Origin: Rothia endophytica
GTDB taxonomy: Bacteria; Actinomycetota; Actinomycetes; Actinomycetales; Micrococcaceae
Assembly: GCF_928381505.1 (NCBI RefSeq)
Contig: NZ_CAKMSJ010000003.1
Location: 1 to 64,000, forward strand
Direction of reading: 5' to 3'
Length of the DNA stretch: 64,000 nt
Part shown: piece after piece, positions 47,861 through 57,518 of the stretch
Layout of the letters: each line of letters opens with the position of its first letter
Numbering within the stretch: position 1 is the first letter of the stretch
Notes under the pieces: generated by a model
What the model was told of the DNA's origin: nothing
Databases searched by the model: none
The model's input: the letters and a program-made list of their open reading frames with translations, nothing else
Program-made: the position numbers and the translations under genes

Positions 47861-49469
47861 GATTCTTCTGCGCGGTCGAGGCCCCAAAACGACTAATGAG
47901 GTAGTCCACCAGATAAGTGCCAAATACGATTCCAGTAGCTAGCATCAGCACCGTAGTGCTGGCGTTAGCTAGGCCGTGGAGGCCTGTAGTGATATTCTCA
48001 CCGGCTTGTAGCGTATAGGCAGAACGGAAAATAGTGAGACCGGGCAACATAAACATCATGCCCGGGATGTAATATATAGCCGCAGGGGTATGTAACCGGT
48101 GCCCTAGAAAGGCACCCAAGGCCCCCACTGTAAGAGCCCCTAGCAGTACATTAACGCGCCCTGCCTCGGCACCGGTAACAACAGCCAGACCGTAGTAGGC
48201 GCCCTGCCCCGCCAAGGAGACCACCGCGCTCAGTAACAGGTTGGCGCCCCTGCCCTGCCAAGCAGCTGCTACCATCACCGAACCGACCACCATACCGGCC
48301 ACGTTCAGCCAGAGCGGCGGCGGGTTGAAGACCGTTCGGTCAACCTCAAGGGAAGCATAGTCAAAAAGATTAATCAGGGTCAGTGCGGTACCAATACCGG
48401 CAATGATCCCGGTGAAGTTAGCACCCGTGACCACGAACTTACCGGCAGCCGTCAAAGGGAAGCCGTGTAGGGCGTCCTGCATAGCCGATACCAGGCGGAA
48501 GGTGGGCAACAGCATCATGAGCCCGGCAGCCACAATGTGAGGCGCAGACACCACAAATCCCTGCTGGAAGAACCAGGAATCCGTGCTACTGACCCACAGG
48601 GCAAAAAAGGTCACCACCCCTGATCCCAGTGCCATGGTGAAAAAGCTGGGTAGACCAAACTTTCCTGCCCAGACCATAGAAAAATTTACGGCAATGAAAA
48701 CGAAAAAAGAGACAAGAGCGGCTCTCCATGAGCCGCCCACACCCAGGGTGAAAGCAACGGCCATCAGAAGATTCCATACCAGCAGCACGGCCGGCGAGTA
48801 AGGCTTTTTCACCGCACTAATCTCAGCGAGCTGACGTTCAGCGCGGGTGCGGGTTACCTGACCATCGGTGATGCGGTGAATCAGCCGATAGGTAGCTTCC
48901 AAGGCAGCGTAATTCTCGGCGCTAGAGCGGATAACGCGCACCAGGTTGTGGCTGAACTTCTCGGCACCCGACCCGGCGGTAGCCAGGTAGTCGCCACGGC
49001 TAGCAGCCTCATCAAACTCAGAAACATAGTTGATTCTGATGGACTGATAGGAGATATCAACTTCTACATCGTGAATGCCGTAGGTGCCGCAGACCGCCAC
49101 CACCGCGGCATCCACGTCAGCTGAGTCTGCTCCAAAACGAAACATGGTTTCTGCCAGACGTAACGCGAAGTTGAGCACACTGCGGGTTTCTTCTTGAAGC
49201 TGTATTCGCTGTCGCTGACGGTTGAAAGCGGCTTGAGCGAACTGCCTCTGCGCAACGCGAGCAACACCGCGCATGGGCACGGTCATCGCCTGCTGCGAGC
49301 TCACCAGGGTTTTGAGACCAGCACGCGCCTTGCTGGCGGGGTTGGGGCGTGCTGGTAGCGTCGGGCCGCTGAGTGCCGTGGTAGCGGGGTAGGACGCCTG
49401 CGGTAGCTCGGAGCGCGGAGCCTGGGAATTCTCAGTCACAGCCTGTGGGGGCACCCTCTCGTGGGCCAA
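47844..49469 (-). CDS. Threonine/serine exporter (ThrE family), copy 2
   Basis: 541 residues. A short disordered N terminus (to about 70) is followed by a cytoplasmic ThrE-type domain (about 95-230: [29 protein letters not shown]) and ten hydrophobic helices in two sets of five. This matches C. glutamicum ThrE, which exports L-threonine and L-serine by proton antiport. The TTG start abuts the TAG of the upstream paralogue, so translation is probably coupled; a later start is possible. It overlaps ung at its 3' end. Confidence 0.88.
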   Translation of the reverse strand: MAHERVPPQAVTENSQAPRSELPQASYPATTALSGPTLPARPNPASKARAGLKTLVSSQQAMTVPMRGVARVAQRQFAQAAFNRQRQRIQLQEETRSVLNFALRLAETMFRFGADSADVDAAVVAVCGTYGIHDVEVDISYQSIRINYVSEFDEAASRGDYLATAGSGAEKFSHNLVRVIRSSAENYAALEATYRLIHRITDGQVTRTRAERQLAEISAVKKPYSPAVLLVWNLLMAVAFTLGVGGSWRAALVSFFVFIAVNFSMVWAGKFGLPSFFTMALGSGVVTFFALWVSSTDSWFFQQGFVVSAPHIVAAGLMMLLPTFRLVSAMQDALHGFPLTAAGKFVVTGANFTGIIAGIGTALTLINLFDYASLEVDRTVFNPPPLWLNVAGMVVGSVMVAAAWQGRGANLLLSAVVSLAGQGAYYGLAVVTGAEAGRVNVLLGALTVGALGAFLGHRLHTPAAIYYIPGMMFMLPGLTIFRSAYTLQAGENITTGLHGLANASTTVLMLATGIVFGTYLVDYLISRFGASTAQKNPNQAH

Positions 49470-51575
49470 CTAGCGATCACGTTTCTCACTGGTATCAAGA
49501 GCATCATTGGAGAGGTTTTGCTGGATGAAGTACTGCATCAGGTAACTCCCCAAGACCACGCCCGATGCCATGGACAAGATAATTGCAATGGCTGCCACCA
49601 TGCCAGGTAGCCCGGTATCGGAGTTAGCTTCAACCGTGAAGAGGTAGAGCCCTCGGAAGACCGACAGACCCGGCAAAAGGAAGGTAAGAGCAGGCACATA
49701 GAATATAGCTGCTGGGGCATGTAAACGGTAGGCGAGGTAGGTGCTCAACAAGCCAATGACTAGGGCAGCAATAGCCGTATTAGCTCGCCCTGCGCCTGCG
49801 CCAAAGGTGTAACTATAGCCCTGATAGATCCAGAACCCGGCTGTAGCTATAGCCAAAACCCAGAGCAAGTTATCCCACCGAGCGTGTGTGGTCACCGCAA
49901 AGGCCAGGGACGCCACCATGAAGAAGACGTAACTAATCATGATTGGAGCTGGTTCAAACCGGGTCTGAGAAATATCAAGTTCCTCAACCCCTAGAGCCGA
50001 GAGAACCGCAACCGCCGAAGCAAGGCCCACCACGATACCCAAAAAGCTCATACCAGTCGACACAAACTTACCCGCAGCGGTGAGCGGGAAGCCGTTGAGG
50101 GCGTCCTGCACGGTAGAGACCAAACGCGCCGTAGGCAGTAACATGATGAGACCTGCCGCCACGATATGGGGGGCATTCAGGTGAAAACCTAGCTGGGAGA
50201 AAATCGAAGTGTCATCAGAAATATAGATGGACGCAAAGGTTACCGTGCCGGCGCCCACTGCCATGTTGAAGAAACCTGGCATCTTTAGCTTAGAGATGAG
50301 GCTGCTCACCAGGTGAATGACCAAAAAGACCAGCCCACCTACGGTGCCAGCTTCCCAGGACCCGCCCAGGGCAAGAACCAGGCTGAAAGCCGCTGCAACA
50401 TTCGCCAACATAATAACCAGCGGTGAATAGGGTTTTTTAGCTGTATTGATAGAGTGCAGTCGACGTTCAGCCTTGTGACGAGGAAGTCCACCAGCAGTTA
50501 TATCGTGAATCAGTTTATAAATATCATCAAGGGAGGCATAGTTCTCTGACCAGGAGCGAACTACGCGCATCACGGTGTGACTGAAGCGCTCTTTACTCGG
50601 CGCAGACCGTTCCTCAGCAAGGTCGTCAAGGCTCAAAGCCCGCGTCTGATCATCAATTTCATCAATGTCAGAGACGTAATTGATGATGACCGACTGGTTG
50701 GTGATATCGATTTCGACATCGTCCAGGCCATAGGCGGCACAGACAGCGACTATCGCAGAGTCGACATCTATGGTGTCAGCGCCATAGTGGAACATGGTTT
50801 CCGCCAACCGCAGCGAAAAGTTCAGTACCTCACGGGCTTCTTCTTTTTCGCGCACAAATTCAGCTCGACGAGAAGCGGTGGTAGCCAGAGCGAAGGGACG
50901 CTGGGCAAGGCGTGCCACCCCGCGCATGGGCTTAGTGAGCGACTGATCAGTGCTGACAAAAGATCTCAGCGTAGAACGCACCCGGCTCGGACGCTTAGGT
51001 GTGGTGCCGGTCAGGGGAAGCTGACCGGTGGCGGTACCCGCAACCGATGGGTAGCTCGCGTGCTGTAGCCCGGTGGCAGAAGCCGGTGCCTCTGCCTCAG
51101 AAGAATCAGGCTGAGCAGCCGGTTTTTGCACGGGGATCAGCGTTGTGGCCGGGCCAAAGGCTGAATCATGGGTTTGCTGCTCGGTTGGAGCAGCTACTTC
51201 GAAAGCTGAGGGGGCCTTCTTCACTGCCTCAGCGGTAGGCGCCGCTGGCTGTTGGCCTACTGGCTGGGATGGGGAAAAAGGGCTCCCGCTAGGAGCCGCC
51301 GCCTCAGTAGCCGGTGGAGCCAGGTGGGTGAGTGCATCGCGCAGTTTAGGATCACGCACCTCAGAAAGGGAAACCACGGGGATTCCCCCGCCCCAGTTGC
51401 CCGCACCTCCCCCCTGAGGGCTAGTACCAGCGGGCTCCTCCTGCAGTGGGACGCGGGGCAGCAGCCCGGTAGCGCCAAAAGCGCTCTCCTCGGGAGCAGC
51501 CGGCTCCGCTTTAACATCAAAAGCAGAGGCAGAAGGGTATGCCTTTTGCTGCAAAACAGTGTTTGTGGGGTTCAC
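49470..51575 (-). CDS. Threonine/serine exporter (ThrE family) with long disordered N terminus, copy 1
   Basis: 701 residues. The first roughly 205 are Pro/Ala/Ser/Gln-rich, with recurring SAFxV/SAFGA-type motifs, and look disordered. The ThrE cytoplasmic domain (about 240-380: [29 protein letters not shown]) and ten membrane helices follow. GTG start with AGGAG 11 bases upstream. The two adjacent copies share segments such as [10 protein letters not shown] and [26 protein letters not shown], so they are tandem paralogues. They may form a heteromer or differ in substrate. Confidence 0.87.
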   Translation of the reverse strand: MNPTNTVLQQKAYPSASAFDVKAEPAAPEESAFGATGLLPRVPLQEEPAGTSPQGGGAGNWGGGIPVVSLSEVRDPKLRDALTHLAPPATEAAAPSGSPFSPSQPVGQQPAAPTAEAVKKAPSAFEVAAPTEQQTHDSAFGPATTLIPVQKPAAQPDSSEAEAPASATGLQHASYPSVAGTATGQLPLTGTTPKRPSRVRSTLRSFVSTDQSLTKPMRGVARLAQRPFALATTASRRAEFVREKEEAREVLNFSLRLAETMFHYGADTIDVDSAIVAVCAAYGLDDVEIDITNQSVIINYVSDIDEIDDQTRALSLDDLAEERSAPSKERFSHTVMRVVRSWSENYASLDDIYKLIHDITAGGLPRHKAERRLHSINTAKKPYSPLVIMLANVAAAFSLVLALGGSWEAGTVGGLVFLVIHLVSSLISKLKMPGFFNMAVGAGTVTFASIYISDDTSIFSQLGFHLNAPHIVAAGLIMLLPTARLVSTVQDALNGFPLTAAGKFVSTGMSFLGIVVGLASAVAVLSALGVEELDISQTRFEPAPIMISYVFFMVASLAFAVTTHARWDNLLWVLAIATAGFWIYQGYSYTFGAGAGRANTAIAALVIGLLSTYLAYRLHAPAAIFYVPALTFLLPGLSVFRGLYLFTVEANSDTGLPGMVAAIAIILSMASGVVLGSYLMQYFIQQNLSNDALDTSEKRDR

Positions 51576-51667
51576 AGTGAGGTTACTCCTTCCGTCTCTG
51601 CGCTGATTCGCTGGTTACAGGTCCGCCGCAGTGGCAGGGGGTAAAGAGGTGTGTAGAGGGTCACAGT

Positions 51668-51801
51668 GGGCTGAGCCAAGCTCGCACGGGCAATTCATGC
51701 AGCTTCGCAGGCTCAGCTGATTCGCAATAATTGCTGATTCGCTTAGCGGAAATTGTCGCTCATGCCGAGCCAGCAGGCGAGCTACGAGCTTGGCTCAGCC
51801 C
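51668..51801. repeat. 17-bp inverted repeat with 100-base loop and GCTGATTCGC iterations
   Basis: GGGCTGAGCCAAGCTCG (51668-51684) and its exact complement (51785-51801). Three copies of GCTGATTCGC lie at 51602-51611, 51716-51725 and 51733-51742. It occupies the space between the FemAB gene and the ThrE pair. No T-run. Confidence 0.88.
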
Positions 51802-51821
51802 AAACCCTGCTAAATCGCTCT

Positions 51822-52922
51822 TTAGTAGAAAGGCTGACCAGTCTTGCGAACCCAGAGCTGACGCATAACCTTCTCAACCGAGGTGTTCCAGGCTTTGTAC
51901 TTGACCGGTGAAATCACCTGGTCCCAGACACCAACGTAGTCAATGACGTCCTTGGTGAAGGAAGTCTTGAAGAGGCCCAGACCGTAGTGGTGGTGCTCCT
52001 TGTTCTTCAGCTGATCCTTGGGCGGGGTGCCGCAGAAGTCGTAGCTGACGATGCCGTGTTCCTTCATGAGGTCGGTCAGAGCGGTCCACTGCACCTGGTG
52101 GGAGTCACCGTACTGCTTGCGGCGGGGCTTGGATCCACCGTCCTTGTAGGTGCCCTTGTTGCCATAGTTGATGACATAGGCGCCTACGGAGGGCTCGCCA
52201 TCTTCGTAAGTGAAGTAGAGACGGCCCTGGCCGGCCTTTTCAAAGCTGGTCCAGAAGTCACGGTAGTAATCGTAGGAGCGCAGATGAACCTTGGCGTTAC
52301 CCTGCCCCACGGTGTCCATGAGGGCGTACATCTTCTTCATGTTCTCGTCGGTCAGCTCTACGCGCTCGACTTCGCATCCTTCGCGTAGGGAGCGACGCAC
52401 GGCGTTTCGTCCGCGGGATGAGAGGGACTTAAGAACATCTTCTTCACTCTTGTCAGTGGCGAGGATTGCGGTGGAGTCGTTGGGCTGGATGTTCCAAGAC
52501 TTCACCAGGTCGCTCTTTGCCAGGTAGGCGTTGATTTCATCGTTAGCGATGATGTCTGGCTCGATTTTGACGGCAAAAACACCCAGCTTTTCGCGCTTGA
52601 TGAATTCTTCGTTAGCTTCAAGGATTGCGGGGATCTCTTCAACGCTGTTCACGCCGGGGCCCTTAATCATGTACCAGATCTTGCCCAGGGCGGGCACAGC
52701 CTTCTCCAGCACCAGGTTGTAGCTGGCGAAGGGGGCAGGCTCACCGTTGATGACGGTGGTTCCTTCGTGGACGAGGTAGAGCGGCTTCCAGCCGTGCTTG
52801 GCTTTGACGGAGGCAAAGGAGGCAGACTGCAACAGGTTACCGCCACCGGGGCTAGCGGTAACGTGCTCGTCCCAGGCTGCGATTTCTGCTTCGGTGGCGA
52901 AACGTGCTGTGAATTCTCGCAA
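51822..52922 (-). CDS. FemAB-family peptidyltransferase
   Basis: 366 residues, two GNAT-like subdomains as in FemX/FmhB. Typical segments are GGNLLQSASFASVKAKHGW, SSRGRNAVRRSLREG and DFCGTPP. The family uses aminoacyl-tRNA to add cross-bridge residues to lipid II or wall peptide. Without the coiled-coil arm of staphylococcal FemA it is closer to actinobacterial and Weissella FemX types. Likely adds an amino acid to the stem-peptide lysine side chain. Which residue is not inferable. Confidence 0.88.
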   Translation of the reverse strand: MREFTARFATEAEIAAWDEHVTASPGGGNLLQSASFASVKAKHGWKPLYLVHEGTTVINGEPAPFASYNLVLEKAVPALGKIWYMIKGPGVNSVEEIPAILEANEEFIKREKLGVFAVKIEPDIIANDEINAYLAKSDLVKSWNIQPNDSTAILATDKSEEDVLKSLSSRGRNAVRRSLREGCEVERVELTDENMKKMYALMDTVGQGNAKVHLRSYDYYRDFWTSFEKAGQGRLYFTYEDGEPSVGAYVINYGNKGTYKDGGSKPRRKQYGDSHQVQWTALTDLMKEHGIVSYDFCGTPPKDQLKNKEHHHYGLGLFKTSFTKDVIDYVGVWDQVISPVKYKAWNTSVEKVMRQLWVRKTGQPFY

Positions 52923-53090
52923 GGTCCCTCTGTTTCTGTGGTGCGCGGTAGCGCGTGAATTGGGTTTCAGCTTTACAGTCTATCGACTTAGCCCCCACCT
53001 ATGCACCCCATCTCTACGTGAGATACACCGGCACGCCCGGCATCCTTGGACGGGCCGGTGCTCGGCTCCGCCAGAAAGGGCATAAAAATA

Positions 53091-53117
53091 GCTCCCACCG
53101 CGCTAAACGGTGGGAGC
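53091..53117 (-). terminator. Terminator of the fru-pts operon
   Basis: GCTCCCACCG and CGGTGGGAGC form a perfect 10-base stem; TATTTTTATG follows on the minus strand. It lies 145 bases past the ptsH stop. The remaining 52923-53090 stretch shows nothing further. Confidence 0.9.
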
Positions 53118-53138
53118 CATGTAAGACTCAATCCTTAT

Positions 53139-53282
53139 TTACTCGGCGTCGTGATGAGTCAGCGGGTCACCGTGCGCGGTGACTTAAGAGCTAACGAATG
53201 TGGTGCGGTGAGCAGAGCGAACTCCGCTACTGACCACGACGACGCGCGACTAAACCTCTACCTACTCGGCGTCGTGGTCAGT
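53139..53282. repeat. Partial direct and inverted copies of the ptsH 3' end
   Basis: 53139-53159 repeats the last codons of ptsH in the same orientation (encodes THHDAE-stop against TDHDAE-stop; 18 of 21 bases). 53229-53241 is an exact inverted copy of ACTGACCACGACG at 53270-53282, so the end of the ptsH message can fold back on its own final codons. Another hairpin (GTCACCG/CGGTGAC) lies at 53165-53183. Confidence 0.7.
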
Positions 53283-53540
53283 CTCAAGGATCTTAACCAG
53301 GGTTTCGAGTGCTTCTTCAGCCCCTTCGCCCTCTGCACGCAGAACGACCTTGTCGCCGTGCTTGGCGCCCAGTGACATCAGTGAGAGGATTGACGCTGCG
53401 TCCATTGCCTCGTCTGCGGGTTCACCCTCAGCTGCGATGGTGACCTCAACGGGGAGGTCGCCTGCTGCTTCAGCGAAGATTGCTGCGGGACGTGCGTGCA
53501 GGCCTACGCGGCTTGCAATGGTGGCAATACGTTCTGCCAT
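53262..53540 (-). CDS. ptsH: Phosphocarrier protein HPr
   Basis: 92 residues from the ATG at 53540, which has GGAGAA upstream. H15 in SRVGLHARP is the phosphorylation site. S50 in DAASILSLMSLG aligns with regulatory Ser46 of Gram-positive HPr. It passes phosphate from enzyme I to FruA. It is the last gene in the fructose PTS run. The C-terminal TDHDAE extension is repeated in part downstream. Confidence 0.96.
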   Translation of the reverse strand: MAERIATIASRVGLHARPAAIFAEAAGDLPVEVTIAAEGEPADEAMDAASILSLMSLGAKHGDKVVLRAEGEGAEEALETLVKILETDHDAE

Positions 53541-53666
53541 GGTGTTCTCCTTAGACGGGAAAGAAGGTGGATTGTTCTCCACTATTGAGTCTAAAACAGG
53601 GTAAACACGTTTTCGCGTGTTTACCGCTTGTTTCAGCGTGATTTATCAAAGAGCAAGCAGTAGCTC

Positions 53667-55364
53667 TTAGAGGCCTAGCTCATCAAGGATGGGCAGTTCG
53701 GAGCGGGCTGCAGCCTTGGCTTCTGCAGAGGAAATCTCTGACAGTGCCTTGACAGCAATCTGCTGGGCCTTCTCGCGGGTTACTGACTTGAGGACTGCTG
53801 ATACAGCGGCCATCGCGCCAGCGTTCATGGAGAGGGTGTCAACGCCCAGACCGACCAGAACAACTGCCAGGGCCGGATCAGCTGCAGCTTCACCACAGAC
53901 CGAGACGTACTTCTTGGTTCCAGCGGTGGTTGATGCGCGCTGAGCGCCTTCAACGGTCAGCTTGATCATCTTGAGCACGGCGGGCTGCCAGGGGTTGTTC
54001 AAGTGCGCCAGGTCGCCCAGGAGGCGATCTGCTGCCATGGTGTACTGGGTGAGATCGTTGGTACCGATGGAGACGAAGTCAACTTCACCCAGGATTGCTT
54101 CAGCGTTGACGGCTGCTGCGGGGGTCTCGACCATGACGCCGCGAGGCTTCAGGCCTACCTCGTCCAGCATGTTCTTGAAGTTACGCGCTTCGCTGGTGGT
54201 TGAGATCATGGGAGCCATGACCCAGATGTCAGCGTCTGAATCGTCAGCTGCTGCCTTGATGGCTTCAAGCTGGCGGGTGAGGACGCCGGGAACGGTCCAG
54301 TCGGTACGGAAGCCGCGGACGCCCAGAGCGGGGTTCTCTTCTTCTTTGGTGTTGAGGAAGGGAAGGGGCTTATCTGCGCCGGCGTCCAGGGTGCGGACGA
54401 CGATGTGCTGGCCGGGGAAGGCGTCAAAGACTGCCTTGTAGCTGGCGGTCTGGGTTTCGACGGAAGGTTCGGTGTCGTGGCCCAGGAAGCCGAACTCGGT
54501 GCGCAGCAGGCCAACGCCCTCTGCCTTAAGGCCGGCTGCCTTTTCTGCGCTCTTGCCGTCGCCGACGTTGGCGTAGAGGTGAACGGCGCTGCCGTCAGCC
54601 ATCACACCGTGACCGTCGAAGTCGGGCAGTTCCTTGCGGTTGGCATACTTTTCAGCCAACTCGCGGTGCGCGTCGGTGACCTCGGTTTCGACAAGACCCT
54701 CATTGGAGTCGATGTAGACCTCGGTGCCAGCTGGAATCTCGGTCACGCCCTTAGCCGCAACGATAGCGGGCAGACCAAGGCCGCGCGCCAGAATAGCGGT
54801 GTGTGCCTGGGGGCCGCCATCTGAGGTAATCAGAGCGATAACCTGCTTGGGGTCCAGGGTAGCGGTGTCGGCCGGTGCCAGGTCAATAGCTGCCAGGATG
54901 AAGGGCTCAGCAGAAACCGGAATGCCGGGTGCCTGCTGGCCGGTCAGCTCAGCAACGATGCGGGCGCGGACGTCATGAATATCGGTGACGCGCTCTGCCA
55001 TGTAGCCACCCAGGGCTGCCATCTGATCTGCAAATGAGGAGGCGGCTTCCCACACTGCCAGCTCAGGTGCCTTGTTCTGGGTCTCAACGAGCTTGATAGC
55101 GCTCTTGAGCAGGGCGCGGTCGGTTGCCATCTGAGAGGTTGACTTGAGCACTGCCTTGCCGTCGCGGCCGGCGTGCTCGGCACGCTCCAACAAACCGTTC
55201 TTAACGGCTTCTGCTGCTGCCTTGATACGCTCAGCTGCTGCCTCAGGAGTCTCATCAGCTGAGAGCTTCAAAGAGGTTGAAGGTGCCTTGATGGGATCGG
55301 GCATCTGGAGAACTTTGCCGATGACGCGTCCGGCGTAAACGCCAACACCGTTATAGGTGGTCAT
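53667..55364 (-). CDS. ptsI: PTS enzyme I
   Basis: 565 residues from the ATG at 55364, preceded by AGGAAA. Phosphohistidine H188 is in GGPQAHTAILARGLGLPA. The PEP-binding TIM barrel contains GLLRTEFGFL, LDAGADKPLPF and the SIGTNDLTQY segment. Transfers phosphate from PEP to HPr. It lies between fruA and ptsH in one transcription direction, as in several actinobacteria where the general PTS genes travel with fructose genes. Confidence 0.96.
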   Translation of the reverse strand: MTTYNGVGVYAGRVIGKVLQMPDPIKAPSTSLKLSADETPEAAAERIKAAAEAVKNGLLERAEHAGRDGKAVLKSTSQMATDRALLKSAIKLVETQNKAPELAVWEAASSFADQMAALGGYMAERVTDIHDVRARIVAELTGQQAPGIPVSAEPFILAAIDLAPADTATLDPKQVIALITSDGGPQAHTAILARGLGLPAIVAAKGVTEIPAGTEVYIDSNEGLVETEVTDAHRELAEKYANRKELPDFDGHGVMADGSAVHLYANVGDGKSAEKAAGLKAEGVGLLRTEFGFLGHDTEPSVETQTASYKAVFDAFPGQHIVVRTLDAGADKPLPFLNTKEEENPALGVRGFRTDWTVPGVLTRQLEAIKAAADDSDADIWVMAPMISTTSEARNFKNMLDEVGLKPRGVMVETPAAAVNAEAILGEVDFVSIGTNDLTQYTMAADRLLGDLAHLNNPWQPAVLKMIKLTVEGAQRASTTAGTKKYVSVCGEAAADPALAVVLVGLGVDTLSMNAGAMAAVSAVLKSVTREKAQQIAVKALSEISSAEAKAAARSELPILDELGL

Positions 55365-55406
55365 ACGATTTCCTTTGTTAGACCTCAAAAGAGAATGATT
55401 GTGTGT

Positions 55407-57401
55407 TTATGCGGCGACGGTTTCTTCGGTCTTCTTTGATGAAAGAGACTTCAGAATGATGTACATGAGAGCTGACACTACCGTACCTGCAAGCGCTGCC
55501 ACAAGGAACATTACGGGGTTGTCAACCAGGGCGATAATCCAGACGCCACCGTGCGGTGCGGGCGAAGCCACGCCACTGCCCATAGCGATAGCACCGGCAA
55601 CCGCGGCACCCACCATAGAAGAGGGGATAACGCGCAGCGGGTCAGCGGTAGCAAAGGGGATAGCGCCTTCTGAGATGAAGGATGCACCCAGCAGCCAGGC
55701 TGCCTTACCGTTTTCGCGTTCGGGGGCGGTGAAGAGCTTGGGGCGCAGGGCGGTTGCCAGTGCCATAGCGAGCGGGGGCACCATACCTGAGATGATGACT
55801 GCTGCCATGATTTCCTGGCTTGCCTGGGTACCGGCTGCAAGGCCTGCGGTAGCAAAGAGGTAGGCTGCCTTGTTAACGGGGCCGCCAAGGTCAAAGCCCA
55901 TCATGGCGCCCAGAATGAGGCCCAGGACGATAGCTGAGGTGCCGGTCATGCCGTTGAGCCAGTTCTCCAGGGATGAGGTAACCCAGGCCAGGGGGCCGCC
56001 GAGCAGGAAGAACATGAGGCCACCGGCAAAGAGGGTAGCCACTAGAGGAGTAACCACCACGGGCATCATGGATGCCAACCAGCGGGGCAGCTTGAGCAGT
56101 GAGAGCCAGTAGGCACACAGACCGGCGAGCAGGCCGGCAACGATGCCGCCCAGGAAGCCGCCACCGACCAGAACAGCGACTGAACCGGCGATAAAGCCGG
56201 GAGCAATACCGGGGCGGGATGCTAGACCGTAAGCAATGAAGGCAGCAAGGATGGGAACCATAGCGCCCAGACCGAACCCACCGATGGTGTGCAGGGCTGC
56301 ACCCAGGTAGAGGCTGAGCGGGGTATCGCCCAGGTTGGTCAGTGAGGCACCTTCAAGGATGGCGGCGGGATCGACGTCACCCAGGTTGGGCATAGTGATT
56401 GCTTCAAGCATGAAGCCAATGGCAAGAATAATACCGCCAGCTGCCACGAAGGGAATCATGTAGGAGACACCGGTCATCAGTGCCTTGTAGATGCGTGAGC
56501 CCCAGGAGCCGTCAGTTGAAGCGGTCTCTTCTGCATCGGCAGTGCCGGCAACTACTCGCTTACCTGAGGGGTTCTCTGCCTCGCGCAGGGCTTCTTCAAT
56601 CATGACCTTGGGCTCGTCAATACCGCGCTTGACGGATGACTCGACGTAGGGTTTGCCGGCGAAACGCTCGCGTCCACGCACGGGCAGGGCAACGGCGAAG
56701 ACCACAGCATCGGCTTCATCAATTTCAGCCTGAGTGAGCTTCTCGCCACCGGATGAGCCCTGGGGCTCAACCTTGAAGTCGTAACCCATCTCTTCAGCAG
56801 CGTACTTGAGGCCGTCAGCTGCCATGTAGGTGTGAGCGATGCCGGTGGGGCAGTTGGTCACAGCCACAATCTTCTTGCGGGCGGGCTCTCCGGCAGCAGG
56901 AGCTGCGACTGAAGCGGCAGGAGCTGCAGCAGCAGGCTCAGCCTTCTCGCGCAGACCCAGTGCTTCTTCAACCAGCACAACTACCTCATCGCGAGTCTTA
57001 GCTTCGCGCAGGGCGGTCGTAAAGCTCTTCTTCATGAGAGAGCGAGCCATCTTTGAAAGAATCTTCAGATGCGCCTCATCACCATCAGCGGGAGCTGCAA
57101 TGAAGAAAATCAGGTCGGCCGCGCCGTCCTTAGCACCGAAGTCAACACCGGGTGCAGGGCGAGCCATAGCTAGGGTCGGTTCGGTAACGGACTCACTGCG
57201 GCAGTGCGGAATCGCAATACCGCCGGGAATACCGGTGTCGGTCTTTTCTTCACGCGCACGGGCCGCGGCGTAGAGAGTTTCAAAGTCGGTGGCCCGACCA
57301 GCGTTTACAACCGCCTGAGTCAGATGCTTAATAACATCAAAGCGGGAATCGCCTAGGTTCTCATCCAGGCTGATGAGATCCGCGGTGATAAGAGCAGACA
57401 T
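55407..57401 (-). CDS. fruA: PTS fructose-specific enzyme IIABC
   Basis: 664 residues: EIIA (1-150, phosphohistidine H66 in AIPHCRSES), an Ala/Pro linker, EIIB (177-275, phosphocysteine C184 in VTNCPTGIAHTYMAADGLK), and the membrane EIIC (about 305-650, with several helices and GFDLGGPVNKAAY). Imports fructose as fructose-1-phosphate. ATG with AGGAGGAG upstream. It follows fruK with a 117-base gap that may hold a secondary promoter. Confidence 0.96.
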   Translation of the reverse strand: MSALITADLISLDENLGDSRFDVIKHLTQAVVNAGRATDFETLYAAARAREEKTDTGIPGGIAIPHCRSESVTEPTLAMARPAPGVDFGAKDGAADLIFFIAAPADGDEAHLKILSKMARSLMKKSFTTALREAKTRDEVVVLVEEALGLREKAEPAAAAPAASVAAPAAGEPARKKIVAVTNCPTGIAHTYMAADGLKYAAEEMGYDFKVEPQGSSGGEKLTQAEIDEADAVVFAVALPVRGRERFAGKPYVESSVKRGIDEPKVMIEEALREAENPSGKRVVAGTADAEETASTDGSWGSRIYKALMTGVSYMIPFVAAGGIILAIGFMLEAITMPNLGDVDPAAILEGASLTNLGDTPLSLYLGAALHTIGGFGLGAMVPILAAFIAYGLASRPGIAPGFIAGSVAVLVGGGFLGGIVAGLLAGLCAYWLSLLKLPRWLASMMPVVVTPLVATLFAGGLMFFLLGGPLAWVTSSLENWLNGMTGTSAIVLGLILGAMMGFDLGGPVNKAAYLFATAGLAAGTQASQEIMAAVIISGMVPPLAMALATALRPKLFTAPERENGKAAWLLGASFISEGAIPFATADPLRVIPSSMVGAAVAGAIAMGSGVASPAPHGGVWIIALVDNPVMFLVAALAGTVVSALMYIILKSLSSKKTEETVAA

Positions 57402-57518
57402 GTGCTCCTCCTTGGGAGTCTAAAGATACTCAAAGCGCCGACCTCCCGCTCCCCGCAGCTGCGGGCACCTATCACGGGTTGAGGGCATGTGAGTGGTTGA
57501 TAGGTTAAAACTTATAGT

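Noticed and set aside
51576..51821. Threonine attenuator with leader peptide before the ThrE genes
   Set aside because: The only short frame seen (MSDNFR) has no Thr or repeated Ser codons, and the hairpin has no T-run.
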